A DNA stretch of 7,561 nucleotides from Micromonosporaceae bacterium (GTDB taxonomy: Bacteria > Actinomycetota > Actinomycetes > Mycobacteriales > Micromonosporaceae): NCBI GenBank assembly GCA_017354595.1, contig JAFMQQ010000136.1:1-7561 (forward strand), in the 5' to 3' direction. The position numbers and the translations under genes were made by a program. Below the pieces are notes generated by a model. The model was given only the letters and a program-made list of their open reading frames with translations, did not search any database and was not told where the DNA came from. Below are positions 1 to 6,600 of this stretch, one piece after another. The first letter of the stretch is position 1, and each line of letters begins with the position of its first letter.

Positions 1-434
1 GCCGCAAGCAGGCGTTGCTGTACCTGCGGATCGAGTACCGACTGGCCGGCGGCGGCGGCCCGGACCGCGTGCGCGATCTGGGTGCGGCCGGCGTCCTTGG
101 TCAGGTAGCCGAGCGCCCCGGCCCGCAGCGCGGCCAGGATGTCGGCGTCCTCGGCGTAGGTGGTGAGGACCACGACCTGCGTTCGCGGGTACCGGTCCCG
201 GATCTGCCCGGTCGCCGCGATGCCGGACAGCCGCGGCATCCGCAGGTCCATCAGCACCACGTCCGGGTCGTGCTCGGCGACCAGCCGCACCGCGTCCTCC
301 CCGTCGCCGGCCAGCCCGACGACGGTCACGTCATCGAGCAGATCCAGCAACAGGGCCAGGCCCTCGCGTACCGCCGTCTGATCATCGGCGACGACAACCC
401 GGATCGCGGACGTGGGGGGCGGCGCACTCACCAT
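1..434 (-). CDS. NarL/LuxR-family response regulator, receiver domain (partial, C-terminus beyond window)
   Basis: This is the response regulator of a two-component system. It is phosphorylated on an aspartate by the adjacent kinase and would then bind DNA. About 144 residues are visible and form one receiver domain (about residues 10-130). The acidic pair is Asp17-Asp18, the phospho-acceptor is Asp63 in VVLMDLRMP, the switch Thr is Thr91 in VVLTTY, and the conserved Lys is Lys113 in GYLTKDA. The GYLTKD ending is typical of NarL/FixJ regulators, so a C-terminal LuxR-type helix-turn-helix should lie beyond position 1, but it is not seen. I chose the ATG at 434-432. A GTG one codon later (431) is possible. 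The start overlaps the kinase stop in ATGGTGA, which indicates translational coupling. The target genes are not identifiable from this window. Confidence 0.93.
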   Translation of the reverse strand, partial: MVSAPPPTSAIRVVVADDQTAVREGLALLLDLLDDVTVVGLAGDGEDAVRLVAEHDPDVVLMDLRMPRLSGIAATGQIRDRYPRTQVVVLTTYAEDADILAALRAGALGYLTKDAGRTQIAHAVRAAAAGQSVLDPQVQQRLLA

Positions 435-1597
435 GGAATTTTCACATCAACCCGGTACCCGCCGCCGGCGGGGCCCGCCTCGACCGTGCCACCGGCGAGT
501 TCGGCCCGCTCCCGCAGGCCCACCAGGCCGTAGCCACCGCCGCCGGCCGGTGCACCGGGGCGCGGGGTGGCCGCAGCAGCCGGGGGTTGCCCGTTCGCCA
601 CCACCAGCGAGACCTGTTCCGGCGCGTACCGGAGCTCCACTGTGACCGGTGCACCGGGCGCGTGCTTGCGTACGTTGGTCATCGCCTCCTGGGCGCCTCG
701 GTAGAGCGCCTGCCCGGCATCCGCGGACAGCGGTGGCGCCGGCTGGTCCGGATCGATCCCCTCGACCCGTACCACCGCCGGCGCGCCGAAGTCCGCCCGG
801 TACCCGGTGGCCAGCGTCTCCAGCAACTGCGGCAGCGGTACCGCCTCGCCGCGCAGGGCGCCGATCGCCTGGCGGGTCTCGGCCAGACCCTCGCGGGCCA
901 GCTGCCCGGCGCGCACAACCGCCTGCCGGGCCCGCTGCACCCGGTCGCCGGTCCCGCCCTCCAGCAGCGCGTCGGCCGTCTCCAGCTGTACCGTCAGCGC
1001 CGCCAGCGAGTGGGCCAGCACATCGTGGATCTCCCGGGCGATGCGCGCCCGCTCGGCCAGCGCGGCCGAGTTCGCCTTCTCCGCGTCGGCGAGCCGGATC
1101 TGCTCGGCGGCGCGGTTCGTGCCGCGCCGGACGATGCCGGCCATGGTGGCGAAGACGAAGGCGGCCGGGCCGGCCAGCACCCAGTACCCCACCCCGCCGG
1201 CGAGGAACTGGCCGCCGATGTACACGGCACAGGTGCCCAGGGCCAGCGTCACCGAACGGCGCTCCGGGCCGTGGATGGCCAACTGCAGCAGGGCCAACGC
1301 CGGGAACGCCAGCCCGGCGCCGAACGGCCGGGCGATCGCGACCAGCAGGCCGGCGGCGAGCCAGACCAGCAGGGCGGAGTCCGTCAGCCGGTTGGCCGCC
1401 TCTCGGCTGGGCCGGCCGAGGAGCCAGACCAGCCAACCGGCGACGACGACGGCGAGGCAGCCGTAGACCAGTGCGGTCTGCGGCTGCCAGTTCGACCGCG
1501 CCCGCCCGGTGACGGTACCGATGGCGACCAGGAGCAGCACCACGATCTGCCGCGCCTGGTACCACGCCCACCGCAACCGCTGCGCTTCCACCGGCAC
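428..1597 (-). CDS. Membrane sensor histidine kinase, DesK/NarX type (HisKA_3 + HATPase_c)
   Basis: This is the sensor kinase partnered with the overlapping response regulator. From GTG 1597 it has 389 residues. The N-terminal half holds about five or six hydrophobic segments (about 19-31, 41-61, 75-109, 116-134, 136-156) with short loops, so any signal is probably sensed in or near the membrane. The dimerisation/phospho-acceptor domain contains REIHDVLAHSL, with phospho-His191 and the DxxxH phosphatase motif (Asp192, His196) described for the HisKA_3 family. The ATPase domain has an N-box (Glu304, Asn308, followed by VRKHA) and a G-box (GGGGYGLVGLRER, 352-364). The usual DxG of the D-box appears as VVANG (about 332-336), with Asn in place of Asp. 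The frame stays open upstream to 1687, but that would overlap the preceding gene by 80 bp. GTG 1597 lies 10 bp after that gene's stop; GTG 1591 is an alternative. The ribosome site is weak (TGGA), consistent with coupling. Confidence 0.93.
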   Translation of the reverse strand: MPVEAQRLRWAWYQARQIVVLLLVAIGTVTGRARSNWQPQTALVYGCLAVVVAGWLVWLLGRPSREAANRLTDSALLVWLAAGLLVAIARPFGAGLAFPALALLQLAIHGPERRSVTLALGTCAVYIGGQFLAGGVGYWVLAGPAAFVFATMAGIVRRGTNRAAEQIRLADAEKANSAALAERARIAREIHDVLAHSLAALTVQLETADALLEGGTGDRVQRARQAVVRAGQLAREGLAETRQAIGALRGEAVPLPQLLETLATGYRADFGAPAVVRVEGIDPDQPAPPLSADAGQALYRGAQEAMTNVRKHAPGAPVTVELRYAPEQVSLVVANGQPPAAAATPRPGAPAGGGGYGLVGLRERAELAGGTVEAGPAGGGYRVDVKIPW

Positions 1598-1607
1598 GCG
1601 TCCAGTC

Positions 1608-2105
1608 TTACCGGTAGGCGGCGCGGCGGCTCGCCGCGATGGGTATCCCGGTGCGCCGCGCCCGCAGGCCGACCACCGCCGCCTCACCCAGCAGGCTCAG
1701 CCCGAGCAGCAGGAAGGTGGTGCTGCTGGCCAGTCCCGCACCGAGCTGATGGGCGAGGACGACGATTCCGACCCGGGCCGCGATCGAGGCGACCCAGAGC
1801 ACGATGGTCAGCGGGCGGTACCGGTACCAGAGATGGCCGTCGCGCGGGTACAGCTGGATCGTCGCTCCTCGGGCCAGACCGAACGCCGCGCCCAGCACGA
1901 CCTCGCCGGCGAGCAGGCCGACATCCAGGACCGTCAGGTGTCCGTGTACCGAGCCGAGCAGTTGCGAAGCGCCCAGCACGACGACGATCGCCGGGAGGAC
2001 CAGCAGGCGCCCGGCCGTGACCGGCTGGCCGGTCAGGCGCCTGCTCACCACCCACACCAGGATCGCCAGAGTCAACAGGATCTGCGGGATCTGCGCCACA
2101 TTCAT
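1608..2105 (-). CDS. Small integral membrane protein, DUF1453/CcdC-like
   Basis: This is a 165-residue hydrophobic protein with about five predicted membrane segments (about 5-20, 33-51, 59-77, 99-117, 127-148) and a basic C-terminus (RARR...SRRAAYR). The pattern of a short helix followed by SRRLTGQPV, then GRLLVLPAIVVVLG, and later RGATIQLYPRDG with W93, W104 and Arg111, resembles the CcdC/DUF1453 membrane family. That assignment is by eye, and the biochemical role of the family is not established. It is the first gene of a tight operon: its TAA (1610-1608) is 10 bp from the kinase start, so a role in signal sensing or in the kinase response is an inference from context only. I chose ATG 2105. 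A TTG at 2123 would add six residues. Directly upstream is GAGG, only 2 nt from the ATG, and a TACCGT hexamer 7 nt from it. Confidence 0.82.
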   Translation of the reverse strand: MNVAQIPQILLTLAILVWVVSRRLTGQPVTAGRLLVLPAIVVVLGASQLLGSVHGHLTVLDVGLLAGEVVLGAAFGLARGATIQLYPRDGHLWYRYRPLTIVLWVASIAARVGIVVLAHQLGAGLASSTTFLLLGLSLLGEAAVVGLRARRTGIPIAASRRAAYR

Positions 2106-2183
2106 GGCCTCGACGGTAGGCAAGGCTGACGCCGCCGACCGCCACCCACGGGTGGAACCTCGGGTTGAATCCGGATGGATTGT
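2106..2183 (-). promoter_or_regulatory. 78-bp intergenic region with possible leaderless -10 for the membrane-protein/kinase/regulator operon
   Basis: On the minus strand a TACCGT hexamer (2118-2113), matching the actinobacterial TANNNT -10, ends 7 nt before ATG 2105, which would put the transcript start at or beside the start codon. No good -35 was found 16-19 nt upstream. The region also holds an inverted repeat (listed separately) and small dyads (AACC-TCG-GGTT at 2156-2166; ATCCGGAT at 2169-2176). There is no GC hairpin followed by a T-run, so I see no intrinsic terminator for the upstream regulator gene. Confidence 0.35.
2142..2155. repeat. Inverted repeat CCACCC-AC-GGGTGG, possible operator
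   Basis: Two perfect 6-bp arms flank a 2-bp centre. The centre lies about 42 bp upstream of the membrane-protein start codon, where a dimeric regulator of the downstream operon could bind. The 2-nt centre makes it a poor hairpin terminator. Assignment to a particular regulator, for example the operon's own response regulator, is speculative. Confidence 0.35.
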
Positions 2184-2615
2184 CTAGTGTGGACGGTCTG
2201 CGTTGGCGTGGATCGCGTCCCGCACGTACTGGGCCAGGCCGGGCGCGATCTGCTCGTACCGCTGGGTGAACCGCGGATCGGCCAGGTACATGTCACCGAG
2301 CCCGCGGTGAATCTCGTACGGGCAGTCGTAGAACCACCGGCTGATGTGCTGCCGGTGCTGCTCGGCCAGGTCCATCGCCTGGCCGCCGCCGGCCGGTGCG
2401 CCGGCACCGAGCGCGGCCGCGAACCCCCGGTCCAGCTCTGCGGCCTCCGCCCTGATCTGCAGCCAGTCCTGCTTGCCGTACCGCGCGGTGCGCTGCTGCG
2501 AGGTGCGGTACGCGTCCGTCTCACCCCAGCGCTCGCGCACCTCGTCCGCGTACTGGCCGGGGTCGTGTTCGCCGAAGACCTCGAAGCGCTCCTCCGGGGT
2601 CAGCGAGATACCCAT
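2184..2615 (-). CDS. Probable internal-start short isoform (TipAS-like ligand-binding domain alone)
   Basis: An in-frame ATG at Met110 of the MerR protein would give a 143-residue product made only of the TipAS domain. S. lividans tipA is known to make a 144-residue TipAS from its Met110 on the same mRNA, in large excess over the full-length form, where it sequesters the antibiotic. Here the ATG has GGAGG exactly 8 nt upstream, a stronger and better-spaced ribosome site than most others in this window. One caveat is that GGAGG arises from the codons ATG-GAG-GCA of a conserved Met-Glu-Ala stretch, so protein conservation alone could explain it. Confidence 0.6.
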   Translation of the reverse strand: MGISLTPEERFEVFGEHDPGQYADEVRERWGETDAYRTSQQRTARYGKQDWLQIRAEAAELDRGFAAALGAGAPAGGGQAMDLAEQHRQHISRWFYDCPYEIHRGLGDMYLADPRFTQRYEQIAPGLAQYVRDAIHANADRPH

Positions 2616-2942
2616 CTGCCGTGCCTCCATCTCTCGTTCCACCGCGGTGATCATGGCGACCAGCCGGTGCAGCCGCGCCGACAGCAACCCGTGCTGCCGG
2701 TGCAGGTGGGTCATCGCGTCCGCGTCGGGGTCGTCCAGGATCGTCGCGATCTCCTCCAGCGGGAAGCCGAGTTCGCGGTAGAACAGGATCCGCTGCAACC
2801 GCTCCAGGTCCTGCTCGTTGTACCGGCGGTAGCCGCCGCCGGTACGGCCGCCCGGCACCAGCAGCTTCACCTCGTCGTAGTGGTGCAGGGTGCGTACGCT
2901 AACGCCGGCCAGCCGGGCCAGTTGCCCTACCGAGTACTCCAC
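2184..2942 (-). CDS. TipA-like MerR-family transcriptional regulator with TipAS ligand-binding domain
   Basis: This is a 252-residue activator of the TipA class, one residue shorter than Streptomyces lividans TipAL. The MerR winged helix-turn-helix occupies about residues 1-70 (YSVGQLARLAGVSVRTLHHY; GYRRYNEQDLERL; ELGFPLEEI). A coiled-coil dimerisation helix follows at about 76-109, then the TipAS antibiotic-recognition domain from Met110 (MGISLTPEERFEVFG; EEVRERWGETDAYR; YDCPYEIHRGLGDMYLADPRF; PGLAQYVRDAIHANAD). It aligns without gaps to TipAS as I recall it. In S. lividans Cys214 bonds covalently to thiopeptides; here that position is Gly214, and the only cysteine is Cys207. Covalent thiopeptide capture is therefore unlikely, and the ligand is unknown. 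The start is GTG 2942 behind AAAGGGGGAG (2954-2945). A MerR-type promoter immediately upstream implies autoregulation. TipA itself is named for thiostrepton induction, so I do not assign that symbol. Confidence 0.93.
   Translation of the reverse strand: MEYSVGQLARLAGVSVRTLHHYDEVKLLVPGGRTGGGYRRYNEQDLERLQRILFYRELGFPLEEIATILDDPDADAMTHLHRQHGLLSARLHRLVAMITAVEREMEARQMGISLTPEERFEVFGEHDPGQYADEVRERWGETDAYRTSQQRTARYGKQDWLQIRAEAAELDRGFAAALGAGAPAGGGQAMDLAEQHRQHISRWFYDCPYEIHRGLGDMYLADPRFTQRYEQIAPGLAQYVRDAIHANADRPH
2624..2628 (-). promoter_or_regulatory. Internal ribosome binding site GGAGG
   Basis: GGAGG on the minus strand lies inside the MerR gene, 8 nt before the internal ATG at 2615. It is the feature that decides whether a separate TipAS-like isoform is made. 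Confidence 0.55.
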
Positions 2943-2961
2943 GGCTCCCCCTTTCCCGACC

Positions 2962-2992
2962 AGCGTGCGGCCTCACGCAACGGGAGGGTCAA
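2962..2992 (-). promoter_or_regulatory. MerR-type promoter (19-bp spacer) of the TipA-like gene
   Basis: On the minus strand the -35 is TTGACC (2992-2987) and the -10 is CACGCT (2967-2962, weakly TANNNT-like), with a spacer of exactly 19 bp. A spacer two bases longer than normal is the hallmark of promoters that MerR-family activators untwist. The spacer is almost filled by the dyad at 2971-2987. Transcription would begin about 15 nt before GTG 2942, leaving room for the purine-rich ribosome site. The -35 begins within a few bases of the thioesterase stop codon (2998-2996), so the regulator has its own promoter rather than depending on read-through. Confidence 0.75.
2971..2987. promoter_or_regulatory. 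Operator dyad CCTCACG-CAA-CGGGAGG for the TipA-like regulator
   Basis: The two 7-bp arms match at 6 of 7 positions around a 3-bp centre and sit between the -35 and -10 of the regulator's promoter, the standard binding position for a MerR-family dimer. Because this is the regulator's own promoter, autoregulation is the simplest reading. Confidence 0.72.
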
Positions 2993-2995
2993 GCC

Positions 2996-3505
2996 TCAAC
3001 CGCTGGCCGGCAGGTCGAAGAGCATGCAGGTGGAGGTGGCGTACGCTGCCAGCCGGCCGGCGGCATCGAGGAGTCTCGCCTCGGCCAGGGCGGTAGTGCG
3101 GCCCTGGGAGAGTACGCCACCAACACACCTCAACTGTCCCGAGTGGACGGTCACCGGGCGGAGGTACTTCACGCTCAGGTCGAGGCTGGTGTACCCGCGC
3201 CCGGCCGGCAGTACCGAGTGGACACTGCAGCCGGCGGCCGAGTCGAGCAGGGTGGCGATCACACCGCCGTGCACCGAGCCGAGCGGGTTGTAGTGGTACT
3301 CCTGCGGCGTCAGCAGGAAGGCGGCCCTTCCCTCCTCAACCTCGAACCCGTCGAAGCCCAGCGCCTGCATGATCGGTGGCGGCGGAAGCTCGCCGGCGAC
3401 CATCGCCCGCAGCATCTCGATGCCGCTGCTGGCGCCGATGGCGCGGGCCGTCTGCGCCGGATCCGACCAGGCGAAGGTGCGCGTGCGTTGCTGGGCCAGC
3501 GTCAT
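2996..3505 (-). CDS. PaaI-like hotdog-fold thioesterase
   Basis: This is a predicted cytoplasmic acyl-CoA thioesterase of the hotdog superfamily (169 residues). The core motif HYNPLGSVHGGVIATLLDSA (residues 71-90) carries the family's N..G..HGG signature (Asn73, His79, Gly80, Gly81) and the conserved acidic residue Asp88. Strands follow with YTSLDLSVKYLRP (105-117), typical of PaaI/YbgC-like thioesterases, and ATSTCMLF near the C-terminus. The first ~45 residues form a helical extension ending in PPPPIMQALGF. Substrate specificity cannot be read from the sequence. I chose ATG 3505. A TTG at 3541 is in frame but overlaps a perfect TTGACA -35 element, and the ATG has a -10-like hexamer 6 nt upstream, so a leaderless start at the ATG is favoured. 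There is no functional link to its neighbours beyond position. Confidence 0.9.
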   Translation of the reverse strand: MTLAQQRTRTFAWSDPAQTARAIGASSGIEMLRAMVAGELPPPPIMQALGFDGFEVEEGRAAFLLTPQEYHYNPLGSVHGGVIATLLDSAAGCSVHSVLPAGRGYTSLDLSVKYLRPVTVHSGQLRCVGGVLSQGRTTALAEARLLDAAGRLAAYATSTCMLFDLPASG

Positions 3506-3511
3506 GGGCGC

Positions 3512-3541
3512 AGCGTCCCAGTGGCCGCCTGAGTCTGTCAA
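3512..3541 (-). promoter_or_regulatory. Probable leaderless promoter of the thioesterase gene
   Basis: On the minus strand a perfect -35 TTGACA (3541-3536) is followed by an 18-bp spacer and GACGCT (3517-3512), a GANNNT-type -10. Six bases then precede ATG 3505, so transcription would begin at the A of the start codon. There is no good ribosome site at the normal distance from this ATG, which agrees with a leaderless mRNA. Confidence 0.55.
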
Positions 3542-3578
3542 GGCAACTTAGCTCGATGAGGGCCGGATCACCCGGTAC

Positions 3579-3607
3579 CTGAAAATGTCGGTGGGGCGAG
3601 GCAGCAT
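3579..3607 (+). promoter_or_regulatory. Tentative promoter of lhr
   Basis: Within the 109-bp divergent gap, CTGAAA (3579-3584, four of six matches to TTGACA), a 17-bp spacer and CAGCAT (3602-3607) precede GTG 3615 by 7 nt. This could be a second leaderless promoter. The match is weak. The alternative ribosome-like stretch GGGGCGAGG ends 13 nt before the GTG, too far for normal use. Confidence 0.25.
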
Positions 3608-3614
3608 TGACCCC

Positions 3615-6600
3615 GTGGCGGACGATCCAGAGCGGCTGTTCGGGCCGGCGACGCAGGCGTGGTTCGAGGCGGCGTTCGCCGCCCCCACCCCGGCGCAGGC
3701 CGCCGCGTGGCGGTCCATCGCCCAGGGCCGGCACACGCTGGTGGTGGCGCCGACCGGATCCGGCAAGACGCTCGCCGCCTTCCTCTGGTCACTCGACCGG
3801 CTGGCCGCGGCTGGCGACGCCCGCGGAGCCGGCCCCAGTCAGGGGTCGACGGCGCCGCCGCCCGCCGAGCCGGCACAGCGTTGCCGGGTGCTCTATGTGA
3901 GCCCGCTGAAGGCGCTCGCGGTCGATGTGGAGCGCAACCTGCGCTCGCCGCTGTCCGGGATCAGCCAGGCGGCGCGCCGGCTCGGCCTGGCCCCACCGGA
4001 GATCACGGTGGGGATGCGCACCGGCGACACGCCGGCCCAGCAGCGCCGCGACCTCGCCCGGCACCCACCGGACATCCTGATCACCACACCCGAGTCGCTC
4101 TTCCTGCTGCTCACCTCCGCGGCCCGGGAGTCGCTGCGCGGCGTCGAGACGGTGATCGTCGACGAGGTGCACGCGGTCTGCGCGACCAAGCGCGGCGCCC
4201 ACCTCGCGCTCTCGCTGGAGCGGTTGGACGCGCTGTTGCCCCGGCCGGCACAGCGGATCGGGCTGTCGGCGACGGTTCGCCCGATCGATGAGACGGCCCG
4301 GTTCCTCGGCGGCGCCGCGCCGGTTGCGGTGGTGGCGCCGGCCGCGGCCAAGACGTTCCAGATCTCGGTCCAGGTACCGGTCGAGGACATGACCCAGATC
4401 GACGCGGGCGAAGATGATCGGAAGGGATCGATCTGGCCGGCGGTCGAGGAGCGGGTGCTGGATCTGGTACAGGCGCACCGCTCGACGATCGTCTTCGTCA
4501 ACGGGCGGCGCGGTGCCGAGCGGCTCTGCGCCCGGCTCAACGAGCTGGCGCACGAGCGCGGTGAAGGCGAGTTCCAGCCACCGGGCAACCGGTCGCCCGC
4601 GGAGATCATGGCGGAGTCCGGCGGCGCCCGCGGCGCGCCGCCGGTGGTGGCCCGGGCGCACCACGGTTCGGTCTCGAAGGAGGAGCGCAAGCAGATCGAG
4701 GAGGCGCTGAAGGCGGGCCGGCTGCCGGCCGTCGTGGCGACCAGCAGCCTGGAGCTGGGTATCGACATGGGCTCGGTCGATCTGGTGGTACAGGTCGAGG
4801 CGCCACCCAGCGTCGCGGCCGGCCTGCAACGCATCGGCCGGGCCGGACACCAGGTGGGCGCCGTCTCCCGCGGCGTGGTCTTCCCCAAGCACCGGGGCGA
4901 CCTGCTCTCCTGTGCCGTGGTGACCGAGCGGATGGTCGAGGGTGGCATCGAAGAGCTGCGCTACCCGCGCAACCCGCTCGACGTGCTGGCCCAGCAGGTG
5001 GTGGCGATGGTGGCGATGGAACCGTGGCACACGGCGGAGCTCGCCGCGCTGTGCCGGCGCGCCGCACCCTTCGCCGAGCTGCCGACCAGCGCGCTGGAGG
5101 CGACCCTGGACATGCTCGCCGGGCGGTACCCGTCGACCGCCTTCGCCGAGCTGCGCCCGCGGCTGGTCTGGGACCGGCACACCGATCTGCTCACCGCCCG
5201 GCCCGGGGCGCAGCGGCTCGCCGTCACCAGCGGCGGCACCATCCCCGATCGGGGACTGTTCGGTGTCTTCCTCGCCGGAGCGCAGCCCGCGGCGCGGGTG
5301 GGCGAGCTGGACGAGGAGATGGTCTACGAGTCGCGGGTCGGCGACGTGTTCCTGCTCGGTTCCACTTCGTGGCGGATCGAGGAGATCACGCCCGACCGGG
5401 TACTGGTCAGCCCGGCGCCCGGGGCACCGGCCCGGATGCCGTTCTGGAAGGGCGACGCGCCGGGGCGACCGGTGGAGCTGGGCCGGGCGATCGGGGCGCG
5501 GATCCGGGCGCTCGTCCGGTCCGATGTAGAGGGTGCTCGCCGGTCTCTGGAACACAGCGGGCTCGACGCCTGGGCGGTGGAGAACCTCCTCGCCTACCTG
5601 CGCGAGCAGCGCGAGGCGACCCGGGCGACGCCGGACGACCGCACCATCGTGGTGGAGCGGTTCCGGGACGAGCTGGGCGACTGGCGGCTGGCTGTCCACT
5701 GTGTACTCGGTGCCCGGGTGAATGCCCCGTGGGCGCTGGCGTTGGGCCGGCGCCTCGCCGAACGGTACGGCGTCGATGCCCAGGTGATGCCCTCCGACGA
5801 CGGCATCGTGGTACGCCTGCCGGACATGCTCGGCGACTGGGCGGGCCCGGTGGACGGGCCGGCCGGCGCGGGTACGGCCGAGCCGGCCGGTGCGCCGCCC
5901 GCCGCGGATCTGGTCGCCTTCGACCCGGGCGAGATCGCCGCTCTGGTGGAGGAGTCGGTCGCCAGCTCCGCGCTGTTCGCCGCCCGCTTCCGCGAATGCG
6001 CGGCCCGGGCACTGCTGCTGCCCCGCCGCGACCCGCGCCGGCGCAGCCCGCTCTGGCAACAGCGGCAGCGCTCCGCCCAGCTGCTCGACGTGGCGCGCGA
6101 CTTCGCCGACTTCCCGGTCACCCTGGAGGCCGCGCGCGAGTGCCTGCAGGATGTCTTCGACGTCCCCGCGCTGGTCGGGCTGATGCGCGACCTGGCCGCC
6201 CGCAAGGTACGGCTGGTCGAGGTGGAGACCCAGCGGCCGTCGCCGTTCGCCCGCTCGCTGCTCTTCGGCTACGTCGCCGCGTTCCTCTATGAAGGCGACG
6301 CGCCGCTGGCCGAACGGCGCGCCGCGGCGCTCTCTCTGGACACGACGCTGCTCGGCGAGCTGCTCGGCCGGGCCGAGGTACGCGAGCTGCTGGATCCCGC
6401 GGTGGTCGCTGAGACCGAGCGCCGGCTGCAGTGGCTGACGCCAGACCGCGCACCACGCGACGCGGAGGACACCGCGGAGATTCTCCGCCGGCTCGGCGAT
6501 CTGTCCACAGTGGAGGCGACTGAGCGCGGGATCGACCAGGCATGGCTGGCCGAGCTGACCGCGGCGAAGCGGGCCATCGAGGTACGCGTCGCCGGGCAGC

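Noticed and set aside
1598..1687. N-terminal extension of the histidine kinase to 1687
   Set aside because: It would overlap the upstream membrane-protein gene by 80 bp and adds an Arg/Ala/Pro-rich segment unlike a kinase N-terminus. GTG 1597 leaves a 10-bp gap instead.
587..2020. A 477-codon plus-strand open frame opposite the kinase and membrane-protein genes
   Set aside because: It spans two clear minus-strand genes, is dominated by Arg/Pro/Gly/Gln and has no domain. It is a high-GC antisense shadow.
2142..2155. Inverted repeat read as a transcription terminator
   Set aside because: The 2-nt centre cannot form a proper loop and no T-run follows on the minus strand.
2175..3293. A 372-codon plus-strand open frame opposite the MerR and thioesterase genes
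   Set aside because: Both opposite-strand genes have full family motifs and their own start signals. This frame crosses their intergenic promoter and shows no domain.
3506..3541. TTG 3541 as the thioesterase start
   Set aside because: The TTG is part of a well-formed TTGACA -35 element and has no ribosome site, and the added 12 residues are not part of the hotdog fold.
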